This document shows, piece after piece, positions 17,488 to 25,648 of a DNA stretch of 64,000 bases. The position numbers and the translations under genes were made by a program. The first letter of the stretch is position 1; the number at the start of each line of letters is the position of its first letter. The DNA lies in NCBI RefSeq assembly GCF_030055435.1, contig NZ_JASFYG010000001.1:82154-146153 (forward strand), written 5' to 3'. This DNA comes from Methanothermobacter sp. GTDB taxonomy: Archaea > Methanobacteriota > Methanobacteria > Methanobacteriales > Methanothermobacteraceae. The notes beneath the pieces were generated by a model. The model made no database searches. It saw nothing but the letters and a program-made list of their open reading frames with translations, and was not told where the DNA came from.

Positions 17488-20400
17488 TGCTATATTCAGA
17501 CATAATTTCTTTAAATGAAAGATTTCAGCCAGCTTATGACTTAGAAAATGAACTAGAAGATTACTGGAAAACATTCATACCTAACAAAAGGTTTTATAAA
17601 ATTTTGGGCGAAACTTTAAATGCACTTGAAAGTAACCGTGTGGAAGATAGACAATCCATATGGATTCAGGGTACCTATGGAACAGGGAAGAGTCACGCAG
17701 CAGCAGTTATTAAACACCTCTTGTCAGATGATCCTAAAATTTTAGAGGATTTTGAAATTAAGGAACCTCAGTTAGCTGCTAGATTGAAATCTTTCAGAGA
17801 AAAAAAGAGAATATTTCCTGTTGTAATAAAAGGGACCGCTGGCATTACAGACCCCCGAGAATTTGCTCTTCTTGTTGAAAAGTCTGTTAGAAGAGCACTG
17901 GCTGAGGAAGGACATGAATTAAGCGTAAAAACTGATTTTGAAAAATTAATTGAATCTTTAAATAATGGTCATTTAAATTTTGAGAGTCTTTTTGAAGGTA
18001 CAGAAATAGAGATCTATGGAAGTAAAGATAGTATAATCACTTTACTTGAAAAAGAAGACATTGAAATACAGAGAAAGATTGAAAAGATTCTTTCTTCCAA
18101 GGGTATTATAATTGCAAGAGAGAATATAACTGACTGGCTTAAGGAAATTAATGAAGAACTAAAAATGAGGAACATAGCAGATAATCTTGTTATTTTCTGG
18201 GATGAATTCACTGGAATAATGGATTTAGAAAATTCTGGCCCCCTTTTAACTGAAGTTCAGAATATCGCGGAACTCTCTCCGAAACATGGAATATACCTCT
18301 TTATAATATCACACAGAACCCCCTATCAACTAAAAAATAAAGGCAAAGAGGAGGACATTGAAAAAATTCTTGGAAGGTTTAAGCTCCTTGAGTACGCAAT
18401 GGAAAGTGTTACAACATATCACCTAATAGAGCACACTATAAAAAAGAAGGACGCAGAGGCATGGAACTCACTTAAAAATCAAAATATAAGTAGAATAGAA
18501 GACGTTATAGCCAGAATAACTGAAATTGAAGATAATGCGACATCTTCACTTGAAAACATTTTCCCCATACACCCATATACTGCATACATAGCGACTATTA
18601 TTGCTCGTCAAATTGGGTCCACTGAAAGGAGCATATTTAAGTTCCTATATGATGATGAAAGTGGTTTTAAGGCCTTCTTATCCAACGATGTGACAGAGAG
18701 ACCATTTTTAACTGCAGATCATTTGTGGGACTTCTTCTTTAAAGATTTTGAAAGAATTGAAAGTGAAAAGGTGTATTCTATCATTGAACGATATAAATTA
18801 TACCAGGAAAAGATTGATGGACTTGGAGAGAACTATTCTGCTATTTTTAAAGCGCTACTACTTCTGAACCTTATATATCGTCTTGTTGAATTAGGGGAAA
18901 CACCGATATTAAAACCCGAAATGAAAAATATCTGCCATATATTCAAGGGTTATTTAGAAGAGGATACTATTAAGGAGGTTTTAGAATACATAGATAATGA
19001 AAAGATAGTAAACAAGAATCCTGATGGAATGTTTCTTATCTCTACTTCAACATTACCCTACGAAGAGGTAGAGAGAGAAAAGGAGTCCCTTAAAGAGACT
19101 TATAACAAAGTATCAATTGTTTTAAGTGATCAGCATAAAAAGGAATTACTAAACAGTATAAATGCTTTGAGGGAAGTTGAGACCCATATTTTTGACTTGC
19201 CTCCAAATAAGTTTAATCTACATTCCAAGCTTGAAAATGCCTTTAGTAAACACCATGCTGTGCAAATCGCATTGTTTTTGGGATTAGATGGAACAGAGAT
19301 AAACAAGATTGAGTCTTATTTAAGCGAAGCATCTAAAGAGGATCATCTACGAAATAAATTGTTAGTTGTAAGTAAAAATGAACTTGGCGAAGAAAACTTT
19401 GATAGATTTTTAGAGTATAAGGCAAGGAGCAATATCGCTGCTAGGCACAACTATATGGATGATAAAGAGGAAAATGAGAAATATGCCAAAAAGATCATTG
19501 ATAAGTGGATTAGTGAAATACAAAACGATTATTTAACCTGTTTCTTTAATGGAAATGAGTATCCTCAAATATTTTCAAAATTCGGAAACTTTATAGAGGA
19601 TTTCCTCTCAAAGGAAATTTTTACCCATGGACTCGAAACGGTTAACTCAAAGCAAAGTAAGAACATTTGGAAAACTCAAAGATCTCCAAAAACAGCAGAA
19701 ATATTTTTATTCGCGGAAAATAGGGATGATTTAGAAGAAAAAACTAAAGATGGCGCCAATAAGCCCCTGAGACTCATATTAAAAGACCATAATGAGAATT
19801 ATATAGTTGATAACGATCTTAATTTTAAAGTTGATGTAAACAGGGAACATCCGCTTATTGTAATGGATAGAGAAATAGGGAAAGCAATCGAAAATGAGGG
19901 CGACGGTGTCTTCAATTTGGGCGATGTACTCAAATTCTTGTCGAAACCACCCTATGGACTATATAAATCTAAAATTAACATAGCAGCCCTATCATTTTTA
20001 ATGAGAAAATATGTTGACCAGTTATTCGAAGCGGGATCTGGGATACAAGTTACCAAAGAGCGAATGAGGGATAAAGTCATTGAAATATTCGAATACTGGG
20101 AAAACAATAGAAACAGAGAGAAACTTAATGTTCGATGCGGTTCTGAAGATGAAAAGAAATTGATTAGATTATTATCTGATATATTTGACCTTGAGGACAT
20201 TACTAGCCTAAATGAGGTTAAATGGAAAATCAAGGAATGGGTTAAAGAACGAGATACTCCCTTATGGCTCTTTAAGTGCGGAGAGTCTAATCAGCCTGAG
20301 AAGTTTGAAAAGATATTTAACCTGATTTTTGAATTTACGAGGTCTAACGATACCGAAATAAACTCGGAGAAAATAGGGAGGATCCTCACTGAAATAGAAG

Positions 20401-20837
20401 GTTTTGAACTTGATCTTAAGAGCCATATACAAAAGGTTTTATCGCAAAAAGAAGATCTTTGGACCTTTGTATTCAGAAAATGGCTTAAATCACACCTAGA
20501 AGAAAATGGAGATATAATAATAAATTACTATGAAATAATGGACTACCTTAAGCATCATATGCAGGAGGATATAGGGTCCTGGGAAGAGAAGGATGTTAAA
20601 GATAAGGTTAAAGATTGGTATATAAGGACCGTTACCCATCCCCCTAAGCCTTCGGAACCTCCAAAGTCCTCAGAAACTGAAACTGAACCCGAGCCTGAAC
20701 TGCCTGAGAATGAAATAAAAAAAATAAAAGATAGGATTAATGAGCTAGACCCTGAAAAATTGAAGAATATACTCCGAAGGCTCGTGGATGAGAATCCTTC
20801 AATTATAGGTCCATTAAGAAGATTAATGGGGGAATAA
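17487..20837 (+). CDS. brxC: BrxC/PglY-family large ATPase
   Basis: A 1116-residue AAA-type ATPase. Walker A GTYGTGKS (62-69) is preceded by RQSIWIQG; the Walker B-like VIFWDEFTG is near residue 235. IFPIHPYTAYIATIIARQIG and ERSIFKFLYD match the conserved DUF6079/BrxC-type core that follows the ATPase. The tail is Pro/Glu-rich (about 1055-1075), then a helical end. In BREX systems BrxC is essential and forms DNA-associated assemblies with PglZ. The gene overlaps brxP by one base and has GAGGGG upstream; pglZ follows after 3 bases. AT-rich codon use (AAA, ATA, TTA) contrasts with the flanks. Confidence 0.93.
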   Translation: MLYSDIISLNERFQPAYDLENELEDYWKTFIPNKRFYKILGETLNALESNRVEDRQSIWIQGTYGTGKSHAAAVIKHLLSDDPKILEDFEIKEPQLAARLKSFREKKRIFPVVIKGTAGITDPREFALLVEKSVRRALAEEGHELSVKTDFEKLIESLNNGHLNFESLFEGTEIEIYGSKDSIITLLEKEDIEIQRKIEKILSSKGIIIARENITDWLKEINEELKMRNIADNLVIFWDEFTGIMDLENSGPLLTEVQNIAELSPKHGIYLFIISHRTPYQLKNKGKEEDIEKILGRFKLLEYAMESVTTYHLIEHTIKKKDAEAWNSLKNQNISRIEDVIARITEIEDNATSSLENIFPIHPYTAYIATIIARQIGSTERSIFKFLYDDESGFKAFLSNDVTERPFLTADHLWDFFFKDFERIESEKVYSIIERYKLYQEKIDGLGENYSAIFKALLLLNLIYRLVELGETPILKPEMKNICHIFKGYLEEDTIKEVLEYIDNEKIVNKNPDGMFLISTSTLPYEEVEREKESLKETYNKVSIVLSDQHKKELLNSINALREVETHIFDLPPNKFNLHSKLENAFSKHHAVQIALFLGLDGTEINKIESYLSEASKEDHLRNKLLVVSKNELGEENFDRFLEYKARSNIAARHNYMDDKEENEKYAKKIIDKWISEIQNDYLTCFFNGNEYPQIFSKFGNFIEDFLSKEIFTHGLETVNSKQSKNIWKTQRSPKTAEIFLFAENRDDLEEKTKDGANKPLRLILKDHNENYIVDNDLNFKVDVNREHPLIVMDREIGKAIENEGDGVFNLGDVLKFLSKPPYGLYKSKINIAALSFLMRKYVDQLFEAGSGIQVTKERMRDKVIEIFEYWENNRNREKLNVRCGSEDEKKLIRLLSDIFDLEDITSLNEVKWKIKEWVKERDTPLWLFKCGESNQPEKFEKIFNLIFEFTRSNDTEINSEKIGRILTEIEGFELDLKSHIQKVLSQKEDLWTFVFRKWLKSHLEENGDIIINYYEIMDYLKHHMQEDIGSWEEKDVKDKVKDWYIRTVTHPPKPSEPPKSSETETEPEPELPENEIKKIKDRINELDPEKLKNILRRLVDENPSIIGPLRRLMGE

Positions 20838-20840
20838 GGC

Positions 20841-23168
20841 ATGCATTCCAACCTGAAAGAGTTTAACTCTTTCAATGATCTTTTTTTGGAGATTGAGGAG
20901 GACAAAAACTCTAAAAACAGGTACCCTGTTAGATTCATTTTTTTGAATTCATTTGAGGAATTAAATGAAGTAATCGAACATTTAAAAAATTTTTCAGATG
21001 TTGTATTCCTTGATTCCCTGCTGGATAACATGCAGTGGCTTACAAAGGATAGTATCCTCCTGGAAATAAAGAATAAGTTGAAGGAGGATTCAAGGCTTGT
21101 AATTGTTCCTCTTTCAGAATTCCTCAGGTTCACCCCAACTAATGACTTTTATGGTCTTCTAAAGGCCTTGTCTGAAATAGAGACCAATGATTACTCGAGA
21201 ATATACATTCCCCTTGTCGGACTTTATAAAAGATTTAAGAAGGAGTTTATTGATGAATTCTACAGAAAAGACGAATGGGCTCCCATCTGGAAGCTTATTG
21301 GGGATATAGAACCTGTTACGATATATCATGCTACATTTAATTTTGATGATACGCTGCAGCTCCCAGAATTTGAAATAATCAAAAATACGACGGACTGGTT
21401 CAACTTATGGAGAAATCCAGGAACTCTGAAGGTTCTTTCTTTTTCAAAGGTTATTCAGGTTTTTCATTCTAAATGGCTTCCTGACGAAATATTTAACTTA
21501 AAAATTATAAAGAATCAAAAGGAGTTCGTCGAGACAATATTTGGTGAAAAATTTGAATTGCCTTTTTATGAAAAAGATTCTAATTATTGGAATAGACTTA
21601 TCAAGATATTCAATAAGAGAGGTGTTGTAAGTACGACATCTTTGATTAAGGATCATTTTAATATTATGGATTTGAATAAATTAAAGGCCGCTGATTTTGT
21701 GGAATACTTCTTAAGTGAACCAGACAAATTTTATAAGTGGATCTTAAAGAATTATGTTTCACAATTTTTAGAGGATAAAATATATCTAAAACACTGCTTT
21801 ACCAAAATGGATGGCCTAGAAAATAGTGAACTAATTGAATTACTTTGGCTTGAAATATTCGGCCTTGAAAACATTGAAAGCTTCTATCTTGAGAGGAAAG
21901 AGATATTAAAAAGGATTCCGAAGATAGATGAGAGTAAAATTAAAGGTGCTTTGGAAAGGATCAAAGATCTTCCTCTAAAAGATCAGACACCTTATATTAC
22001 GGGAATATCCACAGCCGAAAAAGAATTTGTTATAAATAATGTCATGGAAATGGATTTAGGATCCATTAGACATCATCTAAAGGACTGTTTTCCTGAACTC
22101 TACTCTTATTATGGTTGGGATAATTTAAAGCCCATATTGAATTCTGATGGATGGTTATTAGAATATTTCAAAGAGTACAATATGTGCAAAATTAGGAATG
22201 ATTTCTCGGAAAATTTAAAATCACTTATTGAAGAAAAGAATAAAGACAAGAATTCCTTTTTTGATTGGTTTTATACTATTGAAAAGCCCAAAATAGATCC
22301 AAATGGAGTTAATTATTGGATTGATGGTCTGGGTGCCGAGTGGCTTCCATTTGTGTATTATTTGCTAGATGAATATCTAGGCGAAAACTATTTAGTTGAA
22401 GCACAAATTTGTCGCGTTGATTTACCAAGCATTACAAAATGTAACAAATATCCTTTTGAGAAATTTGGGGATCTAGACGGCTATATACACAATAACCATT
22501 ATAAACATCCGAAAACGTTAATAGAAGAACTTGAAATAATTAAACAGATCATAAAGAAAATTAAAGATGAAATCACCATTAACGACCATGGGGTTATCAA
22601 CATCTACTCAGACCATGGGTTTAGCTTTTTGACTTTAAGTAAGTTTAATGATAAAATTCTTGATTTTGATGATGCCCAGCATGAGGGCAGATACCTCTGG
22701 ATGGATAATAATGAGGACTTGAATGATAAATATTATATAACTTTAAAGTCTGAATGCTCCGATAAAAACGTTTTAGTGGCATTAAAGCATGTTTCGTTAT
22801 CTAATGTACCATCTAGGGAGACACACGGAGGCGCAACTCCTGAAGAAGTTCTAGTTCCATATTTCAGAATAATAAAGGCTGGAGAAGAAGTCACTTACAC
22901 CCTTGAAACAGCTGAATTAGATGCTGATATCAGTAATCCCGTGGTCACTTTCAGATTATCCCCCGTTCCAACTAAAATACCAGAAGCTTTAATTGAAAAC
23001 AAAACCTTGGTTGTCGAAAATAGGGGCGATGGTTATTACCAGGTAGATCTATCACAGTTAGGTGACCTAAGACCACAGTTATATAAAATCAAGTTAAAAA
23101 TTAATAAACAAACATTGGATCTTAGGGTTAATTTAAAAGGAGGATTTAGGGAGAGGGAGCTTATATGA
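20841..23168 (+). CDS. pglZ: PglZ, alkaline-phosphatase-superfamily BREX protein
   Basis: A 775-residue protein. The hallmark PglZ domain occupies roughly residues 480-660: NYWIDGLGAEWLPFVYYLL (Asp 495 in the usual first metal-site position), then NDHGV (about 582) and IYSDHGFSF (Asp 591-His 592), the paired metal-binding Asp/His of the alkaline phosphatase superfamily. RETHGGATPEEVLVPYF follows, as in other PglZ proteins. The N-terminal half is a helical region without recognised motif, and the C-terminus is beta-rich. PglZ is the one protein common to all BREX types; in some it acts as a nuclease or phosphodiesterase. It begins 3 bases after brxC, and its stop overlaps the brxL start (ATGA). 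Confidence 0.93.
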   Translation: MHSNLKEFNSFNDLFLEIEEDKNSKNRYPVRFIFLNSFEELNEVIEHLKNFSDVVFLDSLLDNMQWLTKDSILLEIKNKLKEDSRLVIVPLSEFLRFTPTNDFYGLLKALSEIETNDYSRIYIPLVGLYKRFKKEFIDEFYRKDEWAPIWKLIGDIEPVTIYHATFNFDDTLQLPEFEIIKNTTDWFNLWRNPGTLKVLSFSKVIQVFHSKWLPDEIFNLKIIKNQKEFVETIFGEKFELPFYEKDSNYWNRLIKIFNKRGVVSTTSLIKDHFNIMDLNKLKAADFVEYFLSEPDKFYKWILKNYVSQFLEDKIYLKHCFTKMDGLENSELIELLWLEIFGLENIESFYLERKEILKRIPKIDESKIKGALERIKDLPLKDQTPYITGISTAEKEFVINNVMEMDLGSIRHHLKDCFPELYSYYGWDNLKPILNSDGWLLEYFKEYNMCKIRNDFSENLKSLIEEKNKDKNSFFDWFYTIEKPKIDPNGVNYWIDGLGAEWLPFVYYLLDEYLGENYLVEAQICRVDLPSITKCNKYPFEKFGDLDGYIHNNHYKHPKTLIEELEIIKQIIKKIKDEITINDHGVINIYSDHGFSFLTLSKFNDKILDFDDAQHEGRYLWMDNNEDLNDKYYITLKSECSDKNVLVALKHVSLSNVPSRETHGGATPEEVLVPYFRIIKAGEEVTYTLETAELDADISNPVVTFRLSPVPTKIPEALIENKTLVVENRGDGYYQVDLSQLGDLRPQLYKIKLKINKQTLDLRVNLKGGFRERELI

Positions 23169-24595
23169 ACATGCTTGACTTTAAAATTAAAGAGAAATTT
23201 CCAATGGAATCTGTTCTAAAGAATCCTGAGATATACGGTGTATTCTCAGGATATAATCTACCCTCCTTCGTAAAGGACTGGTTAATCCAGAGGAACAGCA
23301 CTCAAGAGGGAAAAATTGATGAAGAAAATTTGAGACTCTTTTTAAACAGGCATATAGCTCAAAAAAATAAAAAAATTATTAAAGGGACATTAATTAATGA
23401 TTACATCCCTATAACCTTATTGTCAAGGATTATAATTGAACCGGATATAAGGAGTGGTGTTATAAAATTTTCTATTCCTGATTTAGGGATCGGTCCTAAT
23501 GAGGGTATAGTTCCAAACTATATTGCTGAGAAGCACCCCGAATTGAAAGGTGGAGAGGTTTGGGGTGTAGTAAAACTTTCATATAGTCCTCCAGATAATG
23601 GGAAAATGGGCTTTATAGAGATAGTAGATTATAAGTCATTCAAACCCTATGAAGTTGATCTGGAATATTTCAAACAAAAGAGGAATGACTTCACAATTGC
23701 AGAATGGATTGATTTGTTGATTAGGTCAATGGAGTACAATCCAGAGGGCTTTGAAAGTCTACAACAGAAACTTCTCTTTATATCAAGGTTGCTGATTTTT
23801 GTAGAACCAAATCTTAACATGTTTGAATTGGCCCCCAAGGGGACTGGAAAATCCTATGTTTTCAATAACCTGAGCAAATACGGATGGGTAATCAGTGGCG
23901 GCGTTATAAGTAGAGCCAAACTTTTGTATGACATTTCAAGAAAAACTCCTGGATTACTAACTCTTTACGATTTTGTTGCGATAGATGAAGTTGAAACAAT
24001 AAAATTTACAGATGAAAGTGAGTTACGTGGCGCCTTAAAGAATTACTTAGAATCAGGTACATTTTCTGTGGCTAATTATAAAGGTGAATCCTCAGCAGGT
24101 TTAATGGTCCTTGGAAACATTCCCCTTACACAGGAAAGGAAACCCGTTGATAACAGGTACTTTGCTAATTTACACAAGTTTTTCAATGACCCCGCACTCT
24201 TGGATAGGTTCCATGGGTTTATTGAAGGATGGAAACTTCCTAGAATGAGAGAAGATCTTATAATAAGGGGGTATGCTCTAAATGTGGAGTATTTCTCAGA
24301 GATTCTACATGAACTTAGGACAGACTCTCAATTCAGAAATATAGTCGAAAAACTAGTTCATGTGCCTAAAGATGCAGATACAAGGGATAAAAATGCTATA
24401 ATTAAATTGGCAACAGCTTACCTTAAGTTGATATTTCCCCATGTGAAGCATCCTGAGAATATAGACAAGAAAGATTTTGAAATGTATTGCCTTGATCCGG
24501 CCATTAAAATGAGGGAAATAATAAAAACACAGATAAGTTACATTGATCCTGAATTTTCAAGGGAAGTCCCTAATATTAAAATAAAAGATTATTGA
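23165..24595 (+). CDS. brxL: BrxL, short form (MCM-like AAA+ without Lon-like tail)
   Basis: A 476-residue last gene of the operon. The N-terminal portion (EKFPMESVLKNPEIYGVF, LPSFVKDWLI) and the region around IPLTLLSRIII resemble BrxL. The ATPase has Walker A APKGTGKS (K229) and Walker B FVAIDEVETIKF (about D272), and LMVLGNIPL in the sensor position. BrxL proteins of type 1 BREX are about 680-700 residues with a C-terminal Lon-protease-like domain. Here the protein stops shortly after a helical lid (about 400-476) and no Lon-like Ser-Lys region is seen. Bases after the stop do not continue the frame, so it is a short form rather than an obvious truncation. It is translationally coupled to pglZ. 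Confidence 0.88.
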   Translation: MNMLDFKIKEKFPMESVLKNPEIYGVFSGYNLPSFVKDWLIQRNSTQEGKIDEENLRLFLNRHIAQKNKKIIKGTLINDYIPITLLSRIIIEPDIRSGVIKFSIPDLGIGPNEGIVPNYIAEKHPELKGGEVWGVVKLSYSPPDNGKMGFIEIVDYKSFKPYEVDLEYFKQKRNDFTIAEWIDLLIRSMEYNPEGFESLQQKLLFISRLLIFVEPNLNMFELAPKGTGKSYVFNNLSKYGWVISGGVISRAKLLYDISRKTPGLLTLYDFVAIDEVETIKFTDESELRGALKNYLESGTFSVANYKGESSAGLMVLGNIPLTQERKPVDNRYFANLHKFFNDPALLDRFHGFIEGWKLPRMREDLIIRGYALNVEYFSEILHELRTDSQFRNIVEKLVHVPKDADTRDKNAIIKLATAYLKLIFPHVKHPENIDKKDFEMYCLDPAIKMREIIKTQISYIDPEFSREVPNIKIKDY

Positions 24596-24620
24596 TTAGT
24601 AAATCACTCTTCAGGCAGTA

Positions 24621-24847
24621 CTATCCCGTATGAGCTAGGCTCCTTGCAATTAGGATGGTTGCAATGACTGCAAGGAGGTAACAATGAGTGCATAGACAAA
24701 TAGTCCTGTGAGTTCATTGCCCGCCTTGAAGAACTGTGTTATAAGTGCCTTTATGGCCTCGTTCCAGGCAAGAACCTCTATTAGGCCGAATGCAATTGTT
24801 ATCAGTGTACCCATGGTCTTAAGAACTTCGAGTTTGAATTCCCCCAT
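24621..24847 (-). pseudogene. DUF5654-like small membrane protein, frameshifted
   Basis: The first frame (ATG 24847, with GGGGTGAT upstream) encodes KTMGTLITIAFGLIEVLAWNEAIKALI and FVYALIVT, typical of the small two-helix DUF5654 proteins, then runs into nonsense (SLQSLQPS). A one-base change at about 24671-24676 restores LLAVIATILIARSLAHTG, a natural second membrane helix, ending at a stop at 24621-24623. One C appears to be missing from a short C run. The gene ends only 26 bases from the brxL stop, at the right edge of the defence island. It is either a recent loss or a sequencing indel. Confidence 0.7.
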
Positions 24848-24892
24848 ATCACCCCTTAATTGTATTATAATTTAATATATTCAGGTCTTATT

Positions 24893-25375
24893 TCAGGTCC
24901 ACTCATATGGGTTGAACTCAGATGGTGGAATGTACATGACCTCAGCATATCCCCTCCTCAGGAGTTCCCTGTTTATGTTGACTCCATCAACGTAGACCAC
25001 AGCGAGGACCCTACCATATTTATCATGCCTTTTTGCATCGTCTATGTCGAGCTGCACCGTCCTTGAGAGGCACATTGATTTCATGAAGTCCTTCGCCTCC
25101 CTGTAGCCTGGCTCCCCCCTCTCAGGGGTGTTAACACCCACAAGGCGTATCCTCCCTGTCCCCGAAACATCGATGGTGTCCCCATCAACAACATAGGTGC
25201 AGACTCCACTGGCATCATATTCCCCTGTTCCTGAGGCATTACCTGCATCTGAGGTCATGTAATCCTCTGGACTCACATCCGAGTAATTACTGGGGTTCTG
25301 GTCCTGGTATTCTGATTCCTCTGAGACACAGCCCGCCACTGAAAGAACGGCAAGTGCAAGGATAATCACAATCAC
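24893..25375 (-). CDS. Thermonuclease-like (SNase) lipoprotein
   Basis: A staphylococcal-nuclease-fold protein: VVDGDTIDVSGTGRIRLVG, VNTPERGEPGY, and DKYGRVLAVVYVDGVNINR with LLRRGYAEV. The Asp, Arg (RLVGVNTPE) and second Arg (KYGR) positions of the SNase active site are present, so it may cut DNA or RNA outside the cell with Ca2+. The N-terminus is a lipoprotein signal (VIIILALAVLSVAGC) followed by a Ser/Asp/Tyr-rich linker, so it is probably membrane-anchored. The start is uncertain. The open frame reaches ATG 25480, but the extra residues precede the signal and look untranslated. GTG 25375 is chosen, with GAGGGGAGTG about 20 bases upstream. Confidence 0.82.
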   Translation of the reverse strand: MIVIILALAVLSVAGCVSEESEYQDQNPSNYSDVSPEDYMTSDAGNASGTGEYDASGVCTYVVDGDTIDVSGTGRIRLVGVNTPERGEPGYREAKDFMKSMCLSRTVQLDIDDAKRHDKYGRVLAVVYVDGVNINRELLRRGYAEVMYIPPSEFNPYEWT

Positions 25376-25467
25376 TCTCTTAATATTAACACTCCCCTCT
25401 TCACTGTTAAATAATATGAGTTTACATGTATATATTAATTTTGAATCATTAGGGAAGGGGCCATGAA

Positions 25468-25636
25468 CTGAAAAAAACATTTAATAATAGTATCTGGTCT
25501 CTTGATCCTGACTCAAATTTGGCGGATATTCTGAGATCTGAAAAAACATTTAATAGGATCGTCCGGTCAGCCACCAAAATAGAATTTAGGCGGCCTGAGT
25601 TGATCTGAAAAAAAACATTTAATAGGATCGTCCCCC
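25468..25636 (+). repeat. Degenerate ~68-bp tandem repeats with TATA-like boxes
   Basis: A core CTG-A(6-8)-CATTTAATA occurs three times, with CTG at 25468, 25538 and 25605 (spacing 70 and 67). The last two copies continue as GGATCGTC, and the spacers share AATTT-GGCGG-CTGAG. Each core looks like a BRE plus TATA box. The third lies 25-33 bases before the helicase ATG, which lacks a ribosome site, so that transcript is probably leaderless. Confidence 0.75.
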
Positions 25637-25648
25637 AATTCTATTAAC

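Noticed and set aside
17487-20837. BrxC as a stand-alone restriction translocase
   Set aside because: The ATPase lacks nuclease or SF2 helicase motifs, and its neighbours fix it as BrxC/PglY.
15139-24595. BREX type 1 or Dnd/Ssp system
   Set aside because: No brxA, brxB or pglX gene is present, and no dndA/D/E or ssp partner genes flank the PAPS-reductase gene. PglZ and BrxC with BrxP and BrxL fit type 4.
24860-25066. Forward reading frame opposite the thermonuclease-like gene
   Set aside because: It is antisense to conserved SNase motifs and has no family resemblance.
25376-25480. N-terminal extension of the thermonuclease-like lipoprotein
   Set aside because: The extra residues lie before a complete lipoprotein signal and have no start context; they are treated as untranslated.
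25468-25636. CRISPR array
   Set aside because: Only three imperfect copies occur with related rather than unique spacers, and no cas genes are near; TATA-like content suggests promoter repeats.
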